A stretch of 64,000 bases of DNA from CAMLJR01 sp964631955. GTDB lineage: Bacteria > Pseudomonadota > Gammaproteobacteria > Pseudomonadales > CAMLJR01. Made by a program: the position numbers and the translations under genes. Shown here piece after piece: positions 1-6,550 of this stretch. Numbering within the stretch: the stretch's first letter is position 1; each line of letters begins with the position of its first letter. The notes beneath the pieces are model-generated. The model saw only the letters and a list, made by a program, of their open reading frames with translations, made no database searches and was not told the origin of the DNA. The stretch spans positions 124,001 to 188,000 of the forward strand of contig CAZWBA010000001.1 in the NCBI GenBank assembly GCA_964631955.1, given 5' to 3'.

Positions 1-656
1 GACAACTCGACATCGGGATATTCCTTCGCAACTTCATCCATCACTTCGCGCCACAGCACCGTGCACTCCATGACGTTAGCTTTATCGACCGAGCACACTT
101 TCTTGCCGCGTTTACGCGCAAGATCGAAGGCCAATCGACCGACGCGACGAACTTCGGATTCCGAATATTTATCGGTGTTGAAACCTTCGCGCTCGCCGTT
201 TTCGAGCGTGCGGATACCGCGCGGCTCACCGAAATAAATGCCACCCGTCAATTCGCGCACGATCAGAATATCGAGACCCGCTACGAGTTCCTTTTTCAGC
301 GACGATGCATCGGCCAATTGCGGATATAAAATCGCAGGGCGCAGATTACCGAACAGATCCAGCTCGGAACGAATCTTCAACAAACCCTTTTCAGGACGAA
401 TCGAGCGATCGAGCTTATCCCATTTCGGACCGCCGATCGCCGCGAATAAAATCGCATCGCTCGCACGCGCTTTATCGAGCGTTTCGTCAGGCAACGGCAC
501 ACCGGTCGCATCGATGGCAGCACCGCCCATCAGCGCGTCATCGAATTGCAGCTCCAGCTGGAACTGCTCGTTGACGACGTGCATCACCTTCATCGTTTCA
601 GCGGTGATTTCGGGGCCGATACCATCGCCGGAAATTACGAGAACTTTTTTACTCAC
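1..656 (-). CDS. leuB: 3-isopropylmalate dehydrogenase, N-terminal part (cut by window edge)
   Basis: The visible 218 residues are the N-terminal part of 3-isopropylmalate dehydrogenase, which oxidatively decarboxylates 3-isopropylmalate to 2-oxoisocaproate, the third dedicated step of leucine synthesis in the cytoplasm. The chain opens SKKVLVISGDGIGPEI, the usual nucleotide-binding start, and carries ELTGGIYFGEPRG, a signature of the family. The start is a GTG at 656, which gives the expected N-terminus. The frame stays open to base 1, so the C-terminal part lies outside the window. It is the last gene of leuC-leuD-leuB on the minus strand; leuD ends 90 bases upstream, and a strong inverted repeat fills that gap. 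Nothing suggests a broken gene. Confidence 0.95.
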   Translation of the reverse strand, partial: MSKKVLVISGDGIGPEITAETMKVMHVVNEQFQLELQFDDALMGGAAIDATGVPLPDETLDKARASDAILFAAIGGPKWDKLDRSIRPEKGLLKIRSELDLFGNLRPAILYPQLADASSLKKELVAGLDILIVRELTGGIYFGEPRGIRTLENGEREGFNTDKYSESEVRRVGRLAFDLARKRGKKVCSVDKANVMECTVLWREVMDEVAKEYPDVEL

Positions 657-676
657 ACGCCACTCCACAATTTTAC

Positions 677-744
677 GTAGGGGCGCTGCTTGCTGCGCCC
701 TGATTACCGTCCTAACAATTGGGCGCAGCAAGCAGCGCCCCTAC
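677..744. repeat. 24-bp perfect inverted repeat between leuD and leuB
   Basis: Bases 677-700 and 721-744 are exact reverse complements (24 bp), separated by a 20-base spacer. The arms begin GTAGGGGCGCTGC and are themselves rich in GCTGC/GCAGC. The structure would form a very stable hairpin in the leuCDB transcript. There is no T-run after it on either strand, so it does not look like a plain intrinsic terminator. It resembles the REP-type palindromes scattered through many proteobacterial genomes. No second copy was seen in this window. Confidence 0.85.
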
Positions 745-746
745 AA

Positions 747-1397
747 TTATCCAGCCAGCGGCGTAAACAACCACGGCGCATTTTTAGCCCATTGCTGCTC
801 GAATGATTTAATCGCATCGGCGTCTTTAAGCGTGATGCCGATATCGTCGAGGCCATTGACCAAACAATATTTGCTGAATTCGTTAACCTCGAACGCAAAC
901 TCTTCGCCGCTCGGTGTACGCACTTTCTGCGCCGGCAGATCGACCGTTAATTGATAACCCTCGCTCGCGTACATTTCCTTGAATAACTTATCGACGATGT
1001 CCGCGCTCAACACGATCGGCAACACACCGTTCTTGAAACAGTTATTGAAGAAAATATCGGCGAAGCTCGGCGCGATCACAGAGCGAAAACCATAATCTTC
1101 AAGCGCCCACGGCGCGTGTTCGCGGCTCGAACCGCAACCGAAGTTTTCGCGCGCCAATAACACCGTTGCATTTTTGTAACGCGCGAAATTCAGTGGAAAC
1201 TCAGGATTGAGAGGACGTTTGCTATTGTCCTGCCCCGGCTGACCTTCATCGAGATAACGCAATTGATCGAATAAATTCGGACCGAAACCCGAACGCTTGA
1301 TCGATTTCAAAAATTGTTTCGGGATAATCAAATCGGTGTCGACGTTGGCACGATCCATCGGCGCAGTGATACCGGTCAATACGGTAAACGGTTTCAT
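747..1397 (-). CDS. leuD: 3-isopropylmalate dehydratase small subunit
   Basis: This 216-residue protein is the small subunit of isopropylmalate isomerase, which with LeuC converts 2-isopropylmalate to 3-isopropylmalate. It starts MKPFTVLTGITAPMDRANVD and contains the swivel-domain signature NFGCGSSREHAPWAL at about residues 84-98. The length is normal for the proteobacterial family (about 210-216). It lies directly after leuC: the leuC stop ends at 1398 and this start is at 1397, so the two subunits are almost certainly co-translated. The downstream gene is leuB. Confidence 0.96.
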   Translation of the reverse strand: MKPFTVLTGITAPMDRANVDTDLIIPKQFLKSIKRSGFGPNLFDQLRYLDEGQPGQDNSKRPLNPEFPLNFARYKNATVLLARENFGCGSSREHAPWALEDYGFRSVIAPSFADIFFNNCFKNGVLPIVLSADIVDKLFKEMYASEGYQLTVDLPAQKVRTPSGEEFAFEVNEFSKYCLVNGLDDIGITLKDADAIKSFEQQWAKNAPWLFTPLAG

Positions 1398-2834
1398 TTA
1401 TGCCGCTCCTCCCACGTTAAGCTCCCGAACATCGACAAAGTGGCCCGCAATTGCCGCAGCAGCCGCCATCGCAGGGCTCACCAAATGCGTGCGCCCACCG
1501 AAGCCCTGACGCCCCTCGAAATTTCTGTTAGAGGTGGAAGCACAATGCTCGCCCGGCAACAACTTATCGGCATTCATCGCCAGACACATCGAGCAACTCG
1601 GTGCGCGCCATTCCAGACCGGCCTCAACGAAAATTTTATCGAGCCCTTCTTGTTCCGCCTGCGCTTTCACTTGTGCTGAGCCAGGAACAACCAGCACCTG
1701 CTTCAAACTCGCCGCGACTTTTTTACCCTTCACTACATTCGCTGCGGCACGCAAATCCTCGATACGCGAATTGGTGCACGAACCGATAAATACGCGATCG
1801 AGTTTGATACTCGTAATCGATTGACTGGCCTGCAAGCCCATATATTCGAGCGCACGTTCGACCGCTTTACGTTTGGTCGGATCGGAAATTTCCGCAGGGT
1901 TCGGCACGTTCGCATCGACAGGTAAAACCATTTCCGGCGATGTACCCCAGCTCACTTGCGGCTTGATCGCACTGCCGTCGATTTCAATAACGCGATCGAA
2001 TTTCGCATCGGCATCGCTGTGCAAAGTTTTCCAATAAACGACGGCTTGATCCCACTGTTCACCTTTCGGCGCATACGGGCGGCCTTTGACGTAATCGAGA
2101 GTGATGTCATCGACCGCGACCATACCGACGCGCGCGCCCGCTTCGATCGCCATGTTGCAAACCGTCATGCGGCCTTCCATCGACAACGAGCGAATCACAT
2201 CGCCGCCGAATTCAATCGCGTAACCGGTGCCACCGGCTGTGCCGATTTCGCCGATGACGGCGAGCACGACATCTTTCGCGGTAACGCCAGCGCCGAGTCT
2301 GCCGTTCACTTTCACTAAAAAGTTTTTCGATTTTTTCTGAATGAGACACTGCGTTGCGAGCACGTGTTCGACTTCGGAGGTGCCGATACCGTGCGCAAGC
2401 GCGCCGAGTGCGCCGTGCGTCGATGTATGCGAATCGCCGCAAACCACTGTCATGCCCGGCAATACCAAACCCTGCTCCGGACCGACCACATGCACGATGC
2501 CCTGACGCGCATCGTTGATTTTGAATTCGAGAATGCCGAGGTCTTCGCAGTTCTCATCGAGCGTCTGCACCTGAATGCGCGACACTTCGTCGATGATGCC
2601 AGCGACGCCCGCCTTACGCTCGCTCACATCGGAAGGCACGTTGTGATCGGGCGTCGCCACATTCGCATCGATACGCCACGGCTTGCGCCCGGCAAGACGC
2701 AGACCTTCAAAAGCCTGCGGCGAAGTCACTTCATGCAGCAATTGACGATCGATATAAATGAGGCCAGTGCCGTCTTCGCGCATCTTTACCAAATGCGCGT
2801 CCCACAATTTGTCGTAGAGCGTTTTGCCTGCCAT
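1398..2834 (-). CDS. leuC: 3-isopropylmalate dehydratase large subunit
   Basis: The 478-residue large subunit of isopropylmalate isomerase carries the [4Fe-4S] cluster of this aconitase-family enzyme. The family motifs are present: CGDSHTSTHGALG near residue 130, GSCTNSRIEDLRAA near 345 and CSMCLAMN near 410, which together supply the three cluster cysteines. I chose the ATG at 2834 (MAGKTLYDKLWDAHLV) because it is the conserved N-terminus. The open frame extends to 2987 only by reading through the palindromic element upstream, and that extension has no family character. It is the first gene of leuCDB and is divergent from a LysR gene. Confidence 0.96.
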   Translation of the reverse strand: MAGKTLYDKLWDAHLVKMREDGTGLIYIDRQLLHEVTSPQAFEGLRLAGRKPWRIDANVATPDHNVPSDVSERKAGVAGIIDEVSRIQVQTLDENCEDLGILEFKINDARQGIVHVVGPEQGLVLPGMTVVCGDSHTSTHGALGALAHGIGTSEVEHVLATQCLIQKKSKNFLVKVNGRLGAGVTAKDVVLAVIGEIGTAGGTGYAIEFGGDVIRSLSMEGRMTVCNMAIEAGARVGMVAVDDITLDYVKGRPYAPKGEQWDQAVVYWKTLHSDADAKFDRVIEIDGSAIKPQVSWGTSPEMVLPVDANVPNPAEISDPTKRKAVERALEYMGLQASQSITSIKLDRVFIGSCTNSRIEDLRAAANVVKGKKVAASLKQVLVVPGSAQVKAQAEQEGLDKIFVEAGLEWRAPSCSMCLAMNADKLLPGEHCASTSNRNFEGRQGFGGRTHLVSPAMAAAAAIAGHFVDVRELNVGGAA

Positions 2835-2861
2835 AGAGCACCTGAAGGTTTGTGCGGAAAA

Positions 2862-2973
2862 CCTACCCCCTCGCCCCGTTGGGGCACTCCCCCTAATGAA
2901 ATAGGGGGAGCCATTCGTGCCACTGACGGCCTCCCCTGCGTAGTAGGGGAGGTGTCGCAAAGCGACGGAGGGG
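2862..2973. repeat. interspersed palindromic element (four stem-loops) upstream of leuC
   Basis: About 110 bases hold four short perfect stems in a row: 2873-2877/2881-2885, 2887-2895/2902-2910, 2930-2937/2945-2952 and 2954-2958/2962-2966. The C-runs and G-runs (CTCCCCCTA with TAGGGGGAG, and CCTCCCCT with AGGGGAGG) give it a composition unlike its surroundings. It resembles a class of non-coding interspersed elements I have seen in many bacterial genomes, but it could not be matched by search here. It lies between the leuC start and the promoter region shared with the LysR gene, so it would form part of the leuCDB leader. Confidence 0.7.
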
Positions 2974-3062
2974 TCATTGTTCTGCAAGTTTAAGAACCAT
3001 TGACAAATAAAACAAATTCATCTTTTTTATAGAAACGATTCCTACCAAGAATACATAAAACT

Positions 3063-3947
3063 ATGGACACCCAACTGCTGCAGGCTTTTGCCGCCGTCGC
3101 CGAAACCGCTTCCTTTTCCAGCGCCGCCGAAGAACTCCACCTCACGCAACCCGCCGTGAGCAAACGCATCGCCCTGCTCGAAAGCCAGCTCGATTGCAGT
3201 CTGTTCGATCGCATCGGCCGTCAGATCACCCTGACCGAAGCGGGCCGTGCGCTGCTGCCGCACGCACAATCCGTGCTGCAGGAACTGCGCGCAGCAAAAC
3301 GACATATTCAGGATTTACGCGGCGGTGTGACCGGCCTTCTAACGATGGGCATTAGCCATCACATGGGCCTGCACCGCTTGCCCGACGTTTTGAAAAAATT
3401 CACGCAGCAATATCCCGATGTGCGGCTCGATATCGATTTTCTCGATTCGGAGGAAGCCTACGAGCGCGTGCTGCTCGGGGAAGTCGAACTCGGCGTCATC
3501 ACGCTGGCGCCGGAAGAAAAACCTTCGCTGCAGCAAACACCGATCTGGAAAGACGAACTGGTCGTGACGGTCGCCTGCAATCATCCACTCGCAAAGCAAA
3601 CCCGGGTGAGCGCCAAAGCCCTCAGCGAATATCGCGCAATTCTGCCCGGCCTCAATACCTACACAGGCCGCATCGTCAAAGCCTTATTCGAAGAACAGAA
3701 ATTGCCGCTCGATGTGTCGATGTCGACGAATTATCTGGAGACGATCAAGGTGATGGTATCGATTGGATTGGGCTGGAGTGTTTTACCGAAAACCCTGATC
3801 GACGAAACATTATGCGGATTGAATTTGAGCGGACTGAAAATGAGCCGGAATCTCGGCGTGGTCATGCATCGCGAACGCAGTCTGTCGAACGCGGCTCGCG
3901 CTTTTCTCGATCTATTGCTCGCCGCCCGCGAAAAAAACGCAAAATAA
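3063..3947 (+). CDS. LysR-family transcriptional regulator, divergent from leuCDB
   Basis: This 294-residue protein has a typical LysR plan. The N-terminal winged helix-turn-helix reads MDTQLLQAFAAVAETASFSS, then AAEELHLTQPAVSKRI, and is followed by a linker helix and a periplasmic-binding-like effector domain (about residues 90-290). It is divergent from leuC with a gap of about 230 bases, the usual arrangement of a LysR activator and its target. A role in leucine-pathway control is therefore inferred from position, not shown. The next gene on its 3' side is convergent, with a shared hairpin between them. Confidence 0.9.
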   Translation: MDTQLLQAFAAVAETASFSSAAEELHLTQPAVSKRIALLESQLDCSLFDRIGRQITLTEAGRALLPHAQSVLQELRAAKRHIQDLRGGVTGLLTMGISHHMGLHRLPDVLKKFTQQYPDVRLDIDFLDSEEAYERVLLGEVELGVITLAPEEKPSLQQTPIWKDELVVTVACNHPLAKQTRVSAKALSEYRAILPGLNTYTGRIVKALFEEQKLPLDVSMSTNYLETIKVMVSIGLGWSVLPKTLIDETLCGLNLSGLKMSRNLGVVMHRERSLSNAARAFLDLLLAAREKNAK

Positions 3948-3952
3948 AAGGC

Positions 3953-3986
3953 AAAAAAAAGCCGCCGGAAAAATCGGGCGGCCTTT
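3953..3986 (-). terminator. intrinsic terminator of the 4001-4648 gene (possibly bidirectional)
   Basis: The stem GCCGCC (3961-3966) pairs with GGCGGC (3977-3982). Read on the minus strand it is followed by a run of eight T, a strong intrinsic terminator just after the stop of the secreted protein gene. On the plus strand only CTTTCT follows, so termination of the LysR transcript would be weaker. Confidence 0.8.
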
Positions 3987-4000
3987 CTGGCAGGGATTAT

Positions 4001-4648
4001 TCAGGCGGTACGGCGACGCGCACCAATCAATGCCATCAGCGCAGAACCCATCAACAGCAATGCGCCGGGTACAGGCACCGCATTGATGGTGACATTGTAT
4101 GCACCGCTGTTATCGGCAAAACCGCCATCGTTGACGGCGAGAAACAGATAAGCCGACGTCAGATCGGGAACCACCAGATTGCGTCCGCTGCCGATCAGCA
4201 ACAGTCCCAGACCGCTGTTGATATTCGCCCAGCCGTGATTATCCGAATAAAAAGGAACGATCTCGGTCGCCGAACGGCTCCAGATACCGATCAGGGAGTA
4301 CACAGGTAAACCGGGCGCACGCAGTTCCGTGCCTTCGAACACGGCGGAATCGCACTGGCTCACGCAGACGCCATTGGGATCGTACGTGGCGTCGACATCC
4401 GCCGTCACCAGACCGCTGGCGCTGATCGAAATGGTGCCCAGTCCGCCAAAATTGAACGGCACGGCGACAGCGGCCTGCGAACCCGGCTCTGCCAGACCAT
4501 GATCGGCGGGTTGCGTAAACCAGTGACCCCAGTCGGCGTAGAACAGATTGTCGTGACCATCCACGGTGTGTTGAATGGTGACCGAATGGGCAGAAGAGGC
4601 GAACAGGGAGAGCATCGACAGCAGCAATGCGGATACAACACGATTCAT
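4001..4648 (-). CDS. secreted protein with PEP-CTERM-like C-terminal sorting signal
   Basis: The 215-residue protein starts with a clear Sec signal peptide (MNRVVSALLLSMLSLFASS, then AHS) and has a mature region rich in Gly, Asn and Asp with predicted beta character. The last 25 residues form a sorting tail: VPVPGALLLMGSALMALIGA, then RRR. This is a proline motif, one hydrophobic helix and an arginine cluster. That layout is the PEP-CTERM/VPxxx-CTERM signal recognised by exosortases, in a variant without the literal Pro-Glu-Pro. The function of the mature domain is unknown. It stands alone, upstream of the terminator and downstream of the pga operon. No exosortase is in the window. Confidence 0.85.
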   Translation of the reverse strand: MNRVVSALLLSMLSLFASSAHSVTIQHTVDGHDNLFYADWGHWFTQPADHGLAEPGSQAAVAVPFNFGGLGTISISASGLVTADVDATYDPNGVCVSQCDSAVFEGTELRAPGLPVYSLIGIWSRSATEIVPFYSDNHGWANINSGLGLLLIGSGRNLVVPDLTSAYLFLAVNDGGFADNSGAYNVTINAVPVPGALLLMGSALMALIGARRRTA

Positions 4649-4745
4649 GGGAGCTTCCTATAAGTATTATCAACCAGGTTCAGCGTAAGCAATTTTGAGA
4701 CCCTAATCATAAAATCCTTTGCGGCCGCAAGCTTACACGAAATTT

Positions 4746-5243
4746 TTAATTCGGCAATGACGTTTTTGTAAAAGCATCCGACACCGCATCGGGAATCGTT
4801 ATCGCAATCTTCGAATCGTCGATAAACGCCACCGAAATGATTTTGTGCTGCGCAGCCGTATCGATGTCCGCGGGTTTTACACCGAAGCTGCGCGACAGCG
4901 AATCGATATTGGTGGCGCCGATACCGGTGCGCCGCTCCTTGCCGCGAAAGCGCCATTGACTGATGCGTGCCCACAGAATCAGGCCACCGCCGAGCACTGC
5001 GATCACCGCCAGATACATCGTCAGCAAATCGAGAAACGTGCGGTGACCGCCGAGAAGAATCATGTGGTTGTAGAACAGGCGGATATTCAATCCCCACGCG
5101 AGAATACTGAGCAGTGGCTGCCACAGATACAGCAAGGCGCCCCAGAAAAGCAGCGTGATTCCCCAGGCCGTGAATTTCTGGCCGGGGGAAACGAGATCCG
5201 GCCGATCGATGATGAGCGCGGCTTCTTTTTTCGATTTTTTCAT
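4746..5243 (-). CDS. pgaD: poly-N-acetylglucosamine synthesis accessory protein PgaD-like
   Basis: This small (165 aa) inner-membrane protein has two predicted membrane segments (about residues 27-50 and 72-95) and a soluble tail. Its position directly after a PgaC-type synthase (13-base gap), its size and its topology fit PgaD, the partner that stabilises PgaC and couples synthesis of poly-beta-1,6-GlcNAc to c-di-GMP. The sequence of this family is poorly conserved, so the name rests partly on context. It is the last gene of the minus-strand operon pgaA-pgaC-pgaD. Confidence 0.82.
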   Translation of the reverse strand: MKKSKKEAALIIDRPDLVSPGQKFTAWGITLLFWGALLYLWQPLLSILAWGLNIRLFYNHMILLGGHRTFLDLLTMYLAVIAVLGGGLILWARISQWRFRGKERRTGIGATNIDSLSRSFGVKPADIDTAAQHKIISVAFIDDSKIAITIPDAVSDAFTKTSLPN

Positions 5244-5256
5244 TGCATCAACCTGT

Positions 5257-6519
5257 TCAATTCACATCCGTCTCGCGAATGCCGCGATCGGGACTGACCC
5301 ATCTGCCGCTGCGCTTCCGGTCGAAAATCGCGCGCGGCACCGCCACGACCGTGGTGAAAACCATGATCAGCCAGTACGCGAGCGGGTACCAGATCATCCA
5401 GAAGAAATTGCGCAGCATATGTTTTTCATAGCGGCTGTCGATGATCAGACTGATGAAAAACTGCAGCAGGCACGTCGAAGCCAGCACCACACCATGCCAC
5501 CCCGGCACGATGGTGGGCACATGCAACCCAGCCGGCAATTCAAAAAACTTGCCGGCGAGCCACAACAGCACGATCACCGCGAGCACGTAACTCCAGATCA
5601 CGCTCAGCCAGTATTCGATGAACACGAGCCACATCCGACGCGAATGCCAGTGCGTCATGACCCGCGCATAACGCAGTGCTGCCTCCGCACCGCCACGCGC
5701 CCACCGCAGACGCTGCCGCCACAGACCGCTGTACGTTTCCGGCATCAAAATCCAGCACAGCGCATTCGGCTCATAGCGAACATCCCAGTGATCGAGCTGC
5801 AGACGCCAGCTGATATCGATGTCATCCGTGGCCGTATCCGAATGCCAGAAACCCACGCGCTGCAATGCGGCGCGACGAAATGCGGCGACCACACCCGACA
5901 CCGTGAATATTCTTCCGTAAATGCGCTGTGCGCGCTTGATCAAACCGATGATGGAAGAAAATTCACCGACCTGAATCTTGCCGAGCAATGTCGAACGATT
6001 GCGAATGCGCGGATTGCCAGTGACCGCTCCGAGCCGCGGCGAGTTTTCGAATTGCGCCACCAGCCATGTCACCGCATGCGGATCGAGCACCGCGTCGCTG
6101 TCGATACAGACGAGAATCTCGTGCTTCGCCATCAGCGCGCCGACGTTCAATGCGCGCGCCTTGCCGCCATTCTCGGTCAGATGAATCACGCGCAGACGGG
6201 CGTACTGCAGACTCAGCGCATCGAGAATTGCGCCGGTGTTATCGGCACTGCCATCGTCGATGCAGATAATTTCGTAATCGGGATATTCGATCGTATCGAG
6301 ATAGCGCAACGTTTCGTGCAATTGCTCCGACTCGTTAAAGCACGGCACCAGAATTGAAACACCGGGATAGCGTTTCAGCTTTGGCGGCTGGTCTTTCGGA
6401 CTCGAACGCTCCCAGTGAAAGCGATAATAAAGACCACCGCATATCCAGACATAGGACATGAATAGCGGATAGTAATAAGCGAACGCTAATAAAAAATCCG
6501 CTATGGAATCGTATTGCAT
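5257..6519 (-). CDS. pgaC: poly-beta-1,6-N-acetylglucosamine synthase
   Basis: This 420-residue membrane GT2 glycosyltransferase polymerises UDP-GlcNAc into the adhesive biofilm polysaccharide PNAG. After an N-terminal membrane helix, the catalytic domain shows VSILVPCFNESEQ (54-66), DDG (88-90), DSD (140-142), TDD (231-233) and the processivity motif QRLRW (269-273). Membrane helices follow in the last 130 residues. Size and motif order match PgaC/IcaA. It lies between pgaA and pgaD. The gene that normally separates pgaA from pgaC, the deacetylase pgaB, is absent: only 31 bases lie between this start and the pgaA stop. Confidence 0.95.
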   Translation of the reverse strand: MQYDSIADFLLAFAYYYPLFMSYVWICGGLYYRFHWERSSPKDQPPKLKRYPGVSILVPCFNESEQLHETLRYLDTIEYPDYEIICIDDGSADNTGAILDALSLQYARLRVIHLTENGGKARALNVGALMAKHEILVCIDSDAVLDPHAVTWLVAQFENSPRLGAVTGNPRIRNRSTLLGKIQVGEFSSIIGLIKRAQRIYGRIFTVSGVVAAFRRAALQRVGFWHSDTATDDIDISWRLQLDHWDVRYEPNALCWILMPETYSGLWRQRLRWARGGAEAALRYARVMTHWHSRRMWLVFIEYWLSVIWSYVLAVIVLLWLAGKFFELPAGLHVPTIVPGWHGVVLASTCLLQFFISLIIDSRYEKHMLRNFFWMIWYPLAYWLIMVFTTVVAVPRAIFDRKRSGRWVSPDRGIRETDVN

Positions 6520-6550
6520 GGTCTATTTTCTGCCTGTCACTGTCTGTCTA

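Noticed and set aside
2835..2987. N-terminal extension of LeuC
   Set aside because: It is a read-through of the palindromic element; LeuC proteins start at MAGKTLYDK-type sequences.
4721..4734. NotI and HindIII sites side by side, as in a cloning vector polylinker
   Set aside because: Only the two adjacent sites match; the flanking bases are ordinary AT-rich intergenic sequence, no further polylinker sites or vector genes are present, and both neighbouring genes are natural.
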